Shown one piece after another: positions 34,862 through 47,610 of a DNA stretch of 64,000 nt. The stretch comes from Przewalskia tangutica (taxonomy: Eukaryota > Streptophyta > Magnoliopsida > Solanales > Solanaceae). How positions within the stretch are numbered: the first letter of the stretch is position 1; every line of letters begins with the position of its first letter. The notes beneath the pieces were generated by a model, which was given only the letters and a program-made list of their open reading frames with translations, did not search any database and was not told the DNA's origin. The DNA lies in contig CM056733.1 of NCBI GenBank assembly GCA_029844215.1, forward strand, positions 12,087,501-12,151,500, written 5' to 3'. Both the position numbers and the translations under genes were made by a program.

Positions 34862-36856
34862 TGTGTTGAACTGTAATGATGGGTGATTTGGGAAATTAGC
34901 TTTGTGCTCGTTCTGACTACTACTTATTTGGACTTGTCACCACATATGGGCTTGTCTCTATGTTTGCAATTGTTTGTTTACTCATCACACATGTTTTAAA
35001 TACGATATCTTAATTCTGATTTGGATTATATTTGTGTGTTATTGAATCTTGAAAGCATGTGATATATCATCTTTATGTTTGATACATCTCATTATATCAT
35101 GATATATTTCCTTGTATTGACATTTACATTCATACGCTCATGGTCGGTGATACTGGTATGAGAGTGGTATGGATATGTTGTGGGTCCAAGAGACCAGAAA
35201 CATAAGAATACTATGATATTATGGCACATTGAGATGATATTAATATGCGGGGAATGGAGTTACACGTCTGCAACATGATATATTCAGCCAAGAGTTGGGC
35301 TCCGATGGGACATTCTTGAGGGATATATGGACTTTATGGGTCCCTCATGGGTGTACGGTCATAATAAAACTGTGACGTATTGTATACCGGATTTGAAAAG
35401 GTACCTGACCTTTTGTATTACATCATTATTCATATATTTATCCATACATTGGCTTCATTGTTGTATGATAATGTGGCTTGTATTGGTGATTTGGATCCTG
35501 AATGATTTACTTCTGATTGAATATTGATTTAATTGATTATGTGGACTTATATGGTTGTCCTAAATTGTTGCCCCATGTGGATTTATTGTGTGGCTATATC
35601 TTATAAGTTTGTTACTCGCTGTTGGTTTTTATCCATGTTTGTGGACTTCATAGGTTGTATTTCTTAGTGGTGACCGTGTTAATTGATAAAGAGTCTACCA
35701 TGATTTGTGGGTTTAATTATTGCATCATTGTGTTGTGGTCTGGCTCAAAAGGGTGCCTTGATGTGTGATGGTTTCTTGGGTGGTAGAAGTAAATGAATAG
35801 AAACCTACTTAATACTCGTGATAAATATTTAGTCTATCTATCATTACCCAAGTTGGGACTGACTCATTTTAATGTCATTCTTGCACTTTATCTCTTGAAA
35901 TCCTATGTAAAGAGTCTAGCATATTAAAATGTGTTCTATTTGTAAGGGTGTATTAGCTACACTTAGGGTAAAGACTAGTATTAATAATTGTGAAGCATGT
36001 GACTTTCATCCTAAGGGCTATATTTTGAAAGGTCTATATAGCGAGGTAATGAACCGTGTGTCTAAATTACTTGCATTGTCAAACCCAAATAGTGAAGTTT
36101 TATATGATTATGACATTATTAGGTCTATGTGTTAGTTTAGGAGACTCTTGTAAACTTATGAACTTATATGTGATTCAGTGTTTCATGACTTGTGTTTGGT
36201 AGCTATGTAACTTACACAACGTGGTGCGATTTGGTGTCAATAGCGAATGGTAGTCTTTACTGCTATGAATTCTACATATTTTCGTGGTTCTTTAAATGAA
36301 TATGTTGGTTTGATAATTATATGAATTACTGGTTAATAACATGCCTTTTTCGGCTTATGGAGTTGCTAGTAATAGGATTATGTGGTGTCAACTTAGCATT
36401 TATCTCTCATTGCGTAGCTTTCATCGTTGCAGGTCTATGATAACTACGAGAGTATATTGTGTACTCATGCTATGTTTGCAGCGTCTTTTCTTGGATGCAA
36501 GTGCTCGGTCTATTGGGTTGCAGTTTGGAACACGGGAAGTTGAGGCAAACTACTATAGTCAGTGACCTTAGTTTCTATCCTATGTAGATTGTTCTCCTTA
36601 TCCAGATAGTATTATTGTACTTCTCATTTCATATTTTGTATCTTAGAGCCCTTGTATAAGTCAGACCAAGTTTTGAGAAAGAAGGTTGTTGTTGTAAGAA
36701 CAGGGATAAAGATGTTTAATTTTAAGTTGCCATTTACTCGGTATTTATTCTTCTTCCGCACTTATTGTAAACCTTCTTAAAGTTTTTTGGGTGTTGTTTT
36801 CCTACCGAGGGGATTGTGTAGGTGCCACCATAATGCTCGTGAATTGGTTCGTGACA
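34862..36856 (+). repeat. Probable LTR (or part) of another Ty3/Gypsy element
   Basis: The right border GTTCGTGACA is followed by a degraded primer site and a leader with TTTAGTAGAGTCTTG, as in elements A to C. The left border is uncertain; the Tat LTR ends exactly where a TG occurs, but I have no second copy to confirm it. Small frames such as the one at 35929-36135 show no known domain. Confidence 0.4.
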
Positions 36857-36860
36857 ACAT

Positions 36861-36872
36861 TAGTATCAAGGC
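36861..36872 (+). promoter_or_regulatory. Degraded tRNA-Met primer binding site
   Basis: TAGTATCAAGGC, three mismatches from TGGTATCAGAGC, four bases after GTGACA. Followed by leader sequence to about 36960. Confidence 0.5.
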
Positions 36873-36959
36873 TTTAGGTTCACCGGTGTCACGAATACAA
36901 GGACATTATTTAGTAGAGTCTTGTGGGTTGATACGATGATGTTTGTATCCATCCTTGAG

Positions 36960-37790
36960 AGCGCATGAAGCATTTTTAGGAAATATTCCCTTTTCCTGCT
37001 CCTATCATGCTTCCTCATTTAAATTCTATACTTGGTTGACTCAAATTGGTATCTAGTCGATTCCAATTGCTATCTAATCCCGACACTCTTTCAGAGTGGG
37101 TCGTGTGTGAAAACTATGTCCTAAGGTTATTGCAAAGTTTGAAAATTGTTTAAATTTGATTTATGTTCTGGTTCAGGGGTTCCGCCACAGCGAAAACACT
37201 TATGCGCATGCGAACCCGCACCAGCGAATGGTGGGCCGCATGAGAAAGTACCTTGTTGCTTTATTGAACTGCCTCAGCGAAATATTGTCCGTCGTGGCCA
37301 GATTGCTCCTGTGAATTATCTTCCGCCGCATTGAACTTTTGTGTCTACCTACAGTCCGCCCTTGCGAGAATATTTCCACTAAGGCGAATCTGCCCCAGTG
37401 GATATCGCTGCCGTGCAGGCGGAATCACTAGGTGTAAACCCGTGAGTTCTTCCCCTATTCTCAATTATTCACCTGTGTATTACAAAACTTATACCATGGT
37501 AATAAAAATCAGAGAAAACTAGTAGGACAATCTAGATATCCAAATGATCAAACATCATACAATCACAACCAAAAGAGTGATGAAAAACTTTCTACAAATA
37601 TACTAAATCATCCAAAGCATTCATCAAACCAAGCAAAACGGAAAATAAACACAAGAAAGCAAGCCAAAACAAATTATCCGAACATCCAACAAGCAACAGA
37701 AGTTAAAACTGTCTGAAAATAAAGCCGAACACGGGCTAACAACCAATACCAAGCATGGGCTCAATCGTGTAACCTCGAACTTGTTGCCTC
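36960..37790. other. Unassigned repeat with CCGCC..AGCG words
   Basis: No gene seen. Contains GTTCCGCCACAGCGAAAAC near 37180 and GCGCATGCG near 37204, words that recur in related form at about 40130 and 41030. Probably part of one decayed LTR family. The plus-strand frames at 37146-37334 and 37331-37522 look incidental. Confidence 0.3.
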
Positions 37791-39132
37791 ACCGCCTTTC
37801 TCAGTGATGTTGTTGTTGTCCCCACCATCCGCCTTATGAAGGAAATAATAGTCCTCATCATCATGCCCGTTCTTCACTGGAATAGGGTCCTTGTAATCCA
37901 AATGTTTATACAAGCCCTTGATACCTCTCCACATCTTCACGGGAATTTTACCCTTGGACTTTTTTCTCTTATTTTATTTCTTAAAGCTCGTGCAGAGATC
38001 ACCATGATCCTTGGCCAAGCCCTTGTACATCATCTCCAAAGTATCAATCGAGATCTGAAGGGTCATCTGCGTCTCAAAATACTATCTCGTCTTCTCTCTG
38101 GAGAAGTAGTCAGCAGAGACACCTTAAGAACTAGCCCCGACAGAAGGCCTATGAAGTCCAAAAACCAAGTCCCTAATCTCTTGCAACTGAGAACCCATGG
38201 CACAAAGTTACCCATGTGGCTGCGATTGCGGCTACGACTGAGACTCATCATCAACATCACCGCTCACATTTAAATCCACCCTTCTCATCTTACTCTTCAC
38301 CAATGTACCCGCTCCTGACACTTTCAGAGGGTGGAATACCCCCATCCAGGCTCTATCCAGTCAACATCAGGCTTGTCCGTCACACCCTTCCTCTGGCACA
38401 ACTCAATAATCAAAGAAGTAAATATCATACTCGGACCTCCATTAATTAGATTGTCTATCCACTCTCTAATGACGTGATGGGCAACATTCACCAAGACATC
38501 ATCAACTACGCAAACTACCATCAGAGCATGAATGTACAGGCAGTCACACTTGTTCCTAAAAAGACGCACCCTGCTAACAATGATACTATGCCCCCTCTTG
38601 GCCTCAATAGTGAAGTATTTGTTTGTAATCTCAGATTTCTTGTTGGCCCATGTGATCATTCCCCTATGCTCCTCAGCCACCAGATGTGACACTAAACACT
38701 CCCCATTTCCATAATACTCATTGGCATCGATAGCCTCCGGGGGATGATTTGGGAGCCCGTAGATAACATTAATCGTCTCAGCCCCAATATTTGTACCACA
38801 TTTGCTTGAATTTTTATCTCTAGATTAGGCTTCGACAATTTCACCCGCTTAAGGTTCTCATAGAACTCCATCACCCAATCTATCTTAGCTTTGCAGGGAG
38901 CTGTAGCAAATAAATTCCTTCCTATTTGCATCAGCCAATTATAGAAATTCGGAGGGAGCTCTTCCAGGCTGGTCATGTTCATGCACATCTCTTTCAGCAG
39001 CTTCTTGTCTCTCAGATTTTCATAGTAATGGTTCTGCAATTTCGTAGCTAACTGTAGGCTCCTCATCGATGAGTTCGTAGTTCTGGGAAAAGTTGTCCAT
39101 TTGATTTTAATATGTTTCCTCCAAATACACAT
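37790..39132 (-). pseudogene. Broken 'putative plant transposon protein' gene (PF20167-like)
   Basis: The first frame (39132-38692) contains LEELPPNFYNWLMQIGRN, WVMEFYENL and KIQANVVQ. The next (38692-38324) contains HRGMITWANKKSEITNKYFT, IVSRVRLFRN and NLINGGPSMIFTSLII. This order (FY-NL, then capsid-like segments ending near LIIELC-R-GV) matches the plant-transposon domain found in many solanaceous and other plant repeat-encoded proteins. A one-base shift near 38700 separates the halves. Beyond 38324 the translation turns hydrophilic and contains several in-frame stops down to about 37790. It belongs to a retroelement-associated family of unknown biochemical role. The upstream end is not defined. 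Confidence 0.6.
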
Positions 39133-41760
39133 GCATTTATTAATTCTATGTCAGTACCGTGATGGAGTCATATGTATCATACTATTACATGTTTAATGAT
39201 CCAAAGAAACCAATAACATTCAACCCGAGTTGATCGGTGCAAAACTACTATTTTAGCACCAGTTCTATTATGTTTTCGCTTTGGCGGAATGGATGTCGTT
39301 GGATCAAATTCTCTCCAGTGAGGAAAGTATCAGCTTCAATAGAAATCATTGTCTCTCTGTCTTTCACTTCGGTGAATGCGTTTGTGCCTTAGTACTCGCT
39401 CCAGCGGAAGTTTATCCACCGGAGTGAAATCATCGTTCCAGACCAACGCAGTTGGAAAATTTAGAGATTTCACCCTTAATCGAAAAATCCCTCCCCTTAG
39501 TTTGTGTGCAAGTATACATGATGTATAGACCCCTTTTATACTATTATTTCACCTAATATATGGTCTACTCTTATGACCACCACTACCCTAAACTTTTCAA
39601 GATTTCATGGAAATTCTCAACTTACTACCATATTTCTACCCTATTTTATAAAGCAATTGTGTGTAGTACAAAGTTTTAGAACTTACCAAGTAGTGAACAT
39701 GAGTTGTGGAGTGTTGAGAGTGTCTTTTGTATGCCTAGGTATGCGCACTCATCTAAGTTTGACTTTGGTAGGCTGGCGGGTGAGGCCGTGGGGTGGGAGA
39801 GGAGTATTGGTGAGAGGGGAGGGTAAATTTTATGTGGGTAGGGTTTTGAGAGGAGTATATTGCAAAAATAGATGGGGGAGAGGGGAAGAGTTTGGAGTAG
39901 TTTTGGAAGATGAAGAGGTTGATGAGGTGTGGGAGAAGTGGGGGGACCGATCTATTTTGGTGAGTTTTGAATTATGTGTTATTCCACCCCGGTGAACTAA
40001 TTTCCACCCAAGCGCATCCGCATGAGCAGATGATTATGTCGCCTCTATGAGGTATACCCTTCTCCTAATTGTCCACTTTGGATGTACTGATCGCGCCGGC
40101 ATATGAATACTACTGGATATGAATCTTCCGCCATAGCGGGGTCCCCTGATTTCAGTTTACCGCATGCATAATATTGTTTTGAAATAAGATTTTTTTGGCA
40201 AGCGTGTAGTCCCATCTATTTTGTATGGCGACCTACCTTATGGCTTTATATATTTCTTGCGAAGCGTCAGGTCCGCCTTTCTTTTATACTATATATTACT
40301 TGTTCGAGACTAATTAAATAAGCCTATGTGGACAGTCAGTGTTGCGAACTCAGCAGTACCGATATAAAATGATGTGTTGTGATGTACTATAATAAGATCG
40401 ATAGTATGGTGATATACCTCAAATCCTTGCAGCTAAAATCTGCCGAAGGAATATGTCTTTTCCAATATTATGGTTATAACAAGTGGTTTCCCTCGACCAT
40501 TCTGAATTATCGATAACAACATCTGTTCTATAAACCAAAGTTGGTGACATAAAGTCCTAGTATGTTGCATGACGTTACTTCCTATCTTTGTTGTGTGAAA
40601 TCAATAAGAATCTCTTATGGGACCAAGTCTCGAGCCTTTCCTATGGTACTTACCCTTCCCATTTGTCCCTATTTGAGGACAAATATTTGTTTAATTAGTA
40701 TCTGATTTAATGACCTATTAGGTCATTAAAAATCATCCACCCAATTTCTTGTTATAACTCTCTTCTGGGCATTTGCCGATGACATTAATCATGGAATTTA
40801 TGAGTCAAGTAGAACCTATGGTTTGGGAAGAGGATTTACCGAAATAAAGTGTTGCTGGAAAAGTTGTGCCTGCCCCAACAAAATTGTGTCTCCTTCGATG
40901 GCCGAAGGGAGTCCGCTCTTGTGAAACATATTTCCGCCCCGACACTGAGGTGATATGTCAAGTGTCTGCGCCTTAGAAATCCTATTATTCATTGTAACAC
41001 ATCCACACCGATAGAATCAATTCCGCCATGGCGGAAGCGCTGACTTTCCAGTGGAATAAATGTCGTAAAATAGCTCACTTTCCACAAATATGTGTATCTC
41101 GAATTGGGGGCTGACCTAAGGAGCTTTTCCTGCATTCTTGATCGAAGATTCTTCTATGGAAGGTAATCTATCCCTCCCTTTTATTATTCTTTCATATTTG
41201 TAGTATTTGGGTAAAACATGAAAAGGTAAAAAGGAATTGAAAGCTTGTGGTGGTTGGAATTATATGAATCATGTCTAAGAGTGTGAAATGATGTGGTAAA
41301 CCTTGAAATATTTAAATAAGTTTTTGTTTGATAAAGTGACCATGTTGTAGAGTGTAATTAGACTATGAGGATATTTTCTTAGTTGGAGAAGAACCTAGGG
41401 TTGTAATTGAGGTTTTATAGGACTATGTAATTGAAGGTCTAGATGAAGTTTTTAAAATTAACTTCGGGTTATACCTAATAATCATGATTAATAGTTATTT
41501 AGTAATAAAGTTTAGATTTTGATACCGCGGGGCCGATATGAACTTTAAGGTGCCTTAGTTTGGTTCAGGATTGAGTTATTGCATGAGTTATTTACATATT
41601 AATATATAGAACTTGCGTGTTATATTATGATCATTACGAGAGGTACCGAATGATTGGATATATGTATCGAGGATCAACCACTTATGGCTCTTATTCTGCT
41701 TGAGGTAGGCTATAGATTAGTTTTTCGAGACTTCGATAGAAGTGCATAATTAGTTATAAC
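39133..41760. other. Decayed repeat flanking the CACTA insertion
   Basis: No recognisable gene. CCGCCATAGCGG (about 40130), CCGCCATGGCGGAAGCG (about 41030) and CGCTCCAGCGGAAG (about 39400) are short inverted repeats of one style. A plus-strand frame at 39573-39995 contains a Gly/Arg/Trp-rich and then acidic stretch (from about 39770) that stands out in base composition but matches nothing that I know. Confidence 0.3.
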
Positions 41761-41779
41761 CACTACAAGAAAAACACCC
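41761..41779. repeat. CACTA terminal inverted repeat (left)
   Basis: CACTACAAGAAAAACACCC. The CACTACAAGAAAA core is shared by many plant CACTA families and is the site of transposase cleavage. Confidence 0.92.
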
Positions 41780-41782
41780 TAC

Positions 41783-42000
41783 GGTGACGGGTAAAAACCG
41801 TCATCTGACCCCTAAGATGACGGTTCCTGTAAGTGTCATCTTTGTCACTGTCACAAAAGGATGACGGTTCTGGAACCGTCACACATTGTGTGACGGTTTT
41901 TACCCGTCACACAAATGTCACAAAAGGATGACGGTTATTACCCGTCACACAAAGGTCACACTACATGTGACAGTTTTTACCCGTCACACAATTGTCACTT
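41783..42000. repeat. CACTA subterminal repeats
   Basis: About ten short units built from GTGACGG and its complement CCGTCAC in both orientations, many as GTGACGGTTTTTACCCGTCAC hairpins. In En/Spm elements such arrays bind the element-encoded TnpA-type protein. The second gene of this copy would be the candidate partner, by family analogy. Confidence 0.85.
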
Positions 42001-42309
42001 AAATTTAAATTGGGATTTAATTTTTTTTTCAAATTTCTATTAAATTAATAATTTATTTTAATATGGCGGGAAAATTAAATTTGGCTTTTTTCTTTTTTTG
42101 GAATTTAATTTTAATATTGCAAATTGAAATTACAACAATGAAATGGACTAATAATTTAAATAACACCAAAAATATACATTAAATAGCTAGAATTTGTACA
42201 AAGTGTTCCCAAAATGGATATAAGCATTCAAAGTGTTACTAAAGTGTTAAATTAAAGACTAAAACATTGTTAATTAACTATCTTATCAATCTAAACAATT
42301 CACCCATCA

Positions 42310-45300
42310 GCATTTAGTTTAAACTTCCGTCTTGACAAGTATCTTTGAAAAATGTAATCCCCACTCTACACGAACATCAAGTTCCTCTTGGGAGTACATG
42401 CGTTTGCCATAAAACTATAAACCACAAAAAGAAAATAATTAGTAATGTTTGAAATGATGTAATAATTAACATGGTTATTTATCTATCATTTAAATATAAA
42501 AGTACTTACATTATTGGTTATTAAAGTTGAATCTAACATCAACTCTTTCATAAAACGCATAACATAATATCCACACCCTGTACCGCCCAGTTATAGTGGT
42601 TCATGTCATTGAATTAAATATGTAAATATAACTTAAAACAAAAATTGTAAAGATTCACTAAATATATAATCACTAAATATATAATAACTCTAGGCTTATA
42701 TATATGCACACATGCAGAGACTACACCAGTCCATTTGAAAGGCAAACCACTACAATTGCAGACCACTACAGCTCACAGACCACACAACCACTACAGAAAT
42801 TAAACAAAACAAACCAGACCATGCCACTACAACTCAGTTCAGAAATATAGCCCATGATAAATTGCATTGGTTTGCAGTGGGAACAAACACTAGAACTGAG
42901 GAAATTGCACTGATTTTGCCTTTCAAATGGACTGGTCTTAAATGAAATTGCAGTGGTTTGAAGTGGGAACAAACACCAGAACTGAAGAAATTGCAGTGGT
43001 TTGCCTTTCAAGTGGACTGGTCTTAAATAAGATCAGGCTGAGATATGCAGATGTTCATCCTAACATCAGCCTTAAATGAAAACTTCAAAATGTAGACATA
43101 GGAAATTCATAAAACCAAAGTAGACATGTGTTAGATGATTAGAACCTATTTAGGGACATTCCAAGGGTGGGGTAGGCAACTAGAAAAGTCAGCATATTAT
43201 CCAAAACAGAGGTGAGGCAAACAATGAAAAAAATGGCATATAAAATAAGTCATACTTTAACATATTTCACCATATTCGTGTAAGCCCACTTTTGCCTTTG
43301 ACCCATTGTTGTTGTAAATATTTGCATGCCGCTGCGAGAAATTTGATGAATAATTTCAGATTCAAAACAGTTAATTATAGAAGCATATTTCAATAAAAAG
43401 AGTGACGTACATGTTTAGTAGTCTTTCCAAATCAGTGTCCGGAGCATTACCCAGAGAATCTAAATAAAACACCTCGTTGTTCTTCGTGTTAAAGACTATC
43501 AAAACCCAGTGATTCCTAAAGGTGAAATTCTATTAAATTATAATAGTAATGCATTCTTAAAAGTACAATGACATATACGTGTAATGTGACTATCTTACTT
43601 TGGATTTTATGAGATAAAAAGATATTGTCCCTTGTCCCCCTTCCGAAGCCGGTCACAAAGTCTGTGTGCCCTTACATTAATTGGACTTGTAGGTTTGCCT
43701 TTGTCATTCCTGTTAGCACAAACAAGACCAGGATACACAAAACAAAATTGCGACACTCCTTCACTGACCGAGTTGTACTTTTCATGCAACAAGCTGAACA
43801 TGTACATAAACATATCAAACAAGAAAATACAAATACAAATACACATATGGGGATCAATGAAACGACAAATAACTTACCACATATAAACAGTAATGACATT
43901 GATATCTAACCAATCCATGGATAGTAATTCCTCGCACATTTTTCTATTAGTGTGAGCCTTAATAGAACTATTAGTCTTGTAAACTGAATCATCAATAAGG
44001 TAATGTAAGACATAATTATCTTGAAGCTTTAACTGACAAAGTCCGTGAAGAATTATGAGAGTATCACAGCTGGTTTGGTGAGCTTTTCCTTATTGCCTTG
44101 TTATTTTCTTTTGTTGCATTGGGACATCAACAACAATGTTTTCCCCATTGTTTTTTTTATCTCCGCCCGTCTTCTTTGGTTCCTTCAAGTCATCATCAAA
44201 CTTCAGTGTTTTCTTTGTGTTTGGGTTATTCATACTATCTTTTCCAGTTGTATACATCTTTGAGGTCTCGTTTACAAGCTGTGGATGAATTCTTGGACTA
44301 TTTCTGGGCATGACAACATATGGGTACTACCATATAAAATATATAAAATAAAATACAGTTATAGGTATAACATAGGATTTGTAAGCCATAAAGGTAGAAT
44401 TAGTTACTTGAATTCATTTCTTCTTATTGATGTAAGGACCATTAACACTCTTTTCCCATTAATAAGCAATTGCATCTTTCGCTTGACAATTATCCTCATT
44501 TAACGGAGGTTGGAATGAGCAACTGACCACATCAGAATGTCGTGGTTTATTTTTGGCCAATTCATTTGTCAAGTCCTCTAACTGTTTTTTGATAGTGTCC
44601 AACCTCTCACAGAATTTTGTACCTTTTCTAGACTTGAGAGACCCATCACATAAATGGAAGTACAATGATGATGGGACATACTTTCCTGTTCCTTGCATAT
44701 GGCCTTTTCTTGGAAGTTTTTTTATTGCCTTCGCAAGAATATCATTTTTTCCTTCAATCTTTAGCCTACCATCTCGAACTTCTTTTTTTAACAACTCTTA
44801 TTAATGATTACATATGAAATATAAAAAGCATGGCTAACCAACTCAAAATAAAGAAATAAAGATGAATATTTAACACTTACAATTTCATCGACGATAGGTT
44901 GTACATGCGAAGGATATTTCCCATCTTTCAACCTTCGTGCTCTTTTCCAAAGCTCGGATCTGTCAATCTCATCCTCCGTGACGCCAGTATCAGAGAACTA
45001 TTAAGGTTCATTGGTGGAATACCAACAATACGTTAATTAACTTCCAAAAAATAAAGCACTACATCGAGAAGATTGACTTTAACTTACCATATCTTGCATC
45101 ACCCCTTTATACCCTCTTCTACTTAAACGATGATTCAAATTGTTCTTCGCCCTCCTTGCTTTTGCCGCTTCACTTTTTGCATGTAAAGAAAAATTTGTAA
45201 AACATAGACTTATATAAATCATGGAAAATCATCAAATTGCATGTTGTCAATTAACTTTAGAAAAAATAATAGATCATTCAATGTCGGCACAACACCTGAA

Positions 45301-46050
45301 AATCTTCCGAGAGACGTGACTTAACAAATTCTTCCCAAATTTGTTTCTTTATATGACTGTACTTCTCAGTATGTGTGTACAGCTTCTTTCGATTATGTAA
45401 ATGAGGGACAATGTACTTTTTCTTCAGCATGTACTTAAAATTACAGAATGATTGACCGATCCCTTGTAGAATTTGCTTTTGACTTCGTGGATGGACAACA
45501 AAGTTTGCCTTCAATAATACATATAAATTGGTTTTCATGTGAATAATCAAATAAAACTAACGAAAAAACTAATAATTTTGATCTTACCTTTACCGATTTC
45601 CATAACCGTTTCTTAATTTCTTCTGGCACCAGACGCCAATCATCAATGAGTATTGATATTGTTGTGCGAGATAAAACTCCTACATGCGTGCACAAGTCGT
45701 CTCCTGTCTGCCCAATAGGAACCCTAAATCTGTTGTGTTTGACAACAATACGGCCACCATCCTGCTTCCTTATCTTATTTTGCTTGTGTCCAATATATGC
45801 TCCTCTACTTCGGCTACTTTCTGGTCCGTTTTCTTCTTCCTCATCACTGTCTTTGTCACGTTCAACAACATCTTCATCTTCGTCTTCACCAGCAGAAAAA
45901 TCTGGTAATTGGTTGTAGTTTACACATAACTTTACGACCATCTTCATCTGAAGAACTGTCACCTTCAGCGTTCAGAAAATCTTCTGCTTTTGGTTCATAT
46001 TGATCTTCATCAGTATATTCTATTTTCTTACTCATATTTGTACCTGCACA
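42310..46050 (-). pseudogene. CACTA second gene: Transposase_24-like region plus Ulp1-like C48 protease
   Basis: The minus-strand exons begin near 46035 with an acidic stretch (SSSDEDG, then EDEDEDVVERDKDSDEEEE). Next come DDLCTHVGVLSRT and DDWRLVPEEIKKRLWKSV, then FVVHPRSQKQILQ, and WKRARRLKDGKYPSHVQ. This order matches the plant En/Spm 'Transposase_24' family (PF03004-like). Downstream, 43515-43410 reads NHWVLIVFN and YLDSL, and about 42600-42520 reads GCGYYVMRFMKEL. These supply the His, Asp and Cys of a C48 (Ulp1/SENP-type) cysteine protease. The gene has a frameshift near 45900 and a TAA stop at 44090-44092, between the two domains. Several introns separate the exons; one (about 42610-43240) holds an 86-bp duplication. 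Likely roles by family: DNA binding for transposition, and SUMO-type proteolysis of unknown target. Confidence 0.75.
42859..43030. repeat. 86-bp tandem duplication in an intron of the CACTA second gene
   Basis: Two units start AAATTGCA at 42859 and 42945 and run through TGGACTGGTCTTAAAT. A partial inverted copy (GTCCATTTGAAAGGCAAACC) lies at 42729-42748, so the intron could fold back on itself. Confidence 0.75.
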
Positions 46051-46149
46051 GTAAGTAAATACACTCACAGTTAGCTAAATAATGGTACACTAATAAGTAT
46101 TATCTCCAACAAACAAATAGTTATACTCACAATATTTAAAACCAAAATT

Positions 46150-46634
46150 ACACTCAAAGTCCTTCTGTCCCAATTTCTGTGTATATAGCATTATCTCCAT
46201 CATCGATATCATTCAACTCGTCAGATTTATGCAAGTCGGATATAATAGGAGGGTGCTCAGTCACAACCTCTAACTCACCATCTAATAAGTTTCTTGGCAT
46301 ATGACACATAATTGATCATGTAGTTGCACTTGGATCGGGTACGAAAAAAACTTGTCTAGCTTGCGAAGCCAAAATGAAGGGTTCCGACTTATGCCCTAGC
46401 CGTTTCAGATCTACTAGTGTAAATCCAAGTCCACAATTAGCTACCACACTAGCACCAGAATCTACCCAATCACACTTAAAGACGACAATCCTAAATGTAT
46501 GATAATCAACATCCCAAATCTCCTTTATCATTCCATAATAAGTCATATCATCAGTGTGAGGCTTTGAGTCCTTAGAACCCGTTACTTGCATAGTTGAAGC
46601 TACTACAGTAACCCCACTATTCTGAGTAACATGA
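46150..46634 (-). pseudogene. TNP2 transposase, C-terminal part (DUF4216-like)
   Basis: The minus-strand frame reads MTYYGMIKEIWDVDYHTFR, VVFKCDWVDS, GFTLVDLKRLGHKSEPFILA and QVFFVPDP. This is the DUF4216-type domain found at the end of plant TNP2 transposases, normally following the DUF4218 region. It ends in an acidic tail near 46150. The 5' continuation of the same exon lies 14.8 kb to the right (61416-61560), because element D inserted in the middle of it, duplicating CATGA. The exon reads in one frame from either side of D up to the insertion. Confidence 0.85.
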
Positions 46635-47350
46635 TGTCACGCCCCGACTTTTCCTAAGTCTTTACTTAGGGCGTGATGACACCTGGACAATTATTTCCCA
46701 CCAGGAGCACCATTTAATTCTCTTCATTTAGAAATTTGAACTTATAATTCAAATACGGAGCTATTAATAAAAATAACAAAAAAAAAATCTGTTTATGACT
46801 TTATTAAAAACATAACGTGAGCCCATGCTCGTGCAAATATTGTTTCTACATAGACATACTGACAAAGATTATTCTAAGTTGGAAGGGAGACCATTCCACA
46901 CGGGCATTTCCCGAGACTGACATTCTGAACCTGACGAGTACCAAGCCCGAAGCAATGGACTTGGTATGACAAGAGGCTGCGGGACGATCGCTAGCCTTGG
47001 CGTGGAGCCTTTCCTCTATCACGCTTTCCTGAAACATGTTAAATAAAGAGTCAGCCCTACCATCCAATGGTGAGAACCTTACCTCTAATTCAAAGTAACA
47101 CCACAATATTCCAAGTGCAATCACATTATAACGTAATAAGCATATTGCAAAACATATCGAGTTACAACACTTTTAAATATGCAACAACTCCTCAGGAAAT
47201 TCTCGTTTAACTAACACTTCATTTTATCTCGTATTATACGTTAAGACATTCCCCTGCATTTCCATATGTTTATTACATTTATATATTTGTGAACGCGTAT
47301 TCACTTTTCATATTTATATATAGGTGAACATGTATTCATCTTTCATATTT

Positions 47351-47610
47351 GTTGCGGCGTGCAACCCGATCCATTATATTTACGTATTTGTGAACACGTA
47401 TTCACTTTACGTTTTGTTGCGGCGTGCAACCCGATCCATTATGTTTACGTATTTGTGAACGCGTATTCACTTTACGTTTTGTTGCGGCGTGCAACCCGAT
47501 CCATTATATTTACGTATTTGTGAACACGTATTCACTTTACGTTTTGTTGCGGCGTGCAACCCGATCCATTATGTTTATATTTATATATTTATGTGAACAC
47601 GTATTCACCT
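47351..47610 (-). repeat. 65-bp tandem array, four units, element D 3' LTR
   Basis: Units begin at 47351, 47416, 47481 and 47546. Each holds the inverted repeat GTTGC-GGCGT-GCAAC and the near-palindrome TGAACACGTATTCA. The second LTR has the same four units at 59314-59573. Confidence 0.92.

Noticed and set aside
45646..46003. Plus-strand Ser/Leu-rich frames opposite the CACTA second gene.
   Set aside because: They are complements of the acidic Glu/Asp codon runs on the minus strand, which fit the CACTA gene better.
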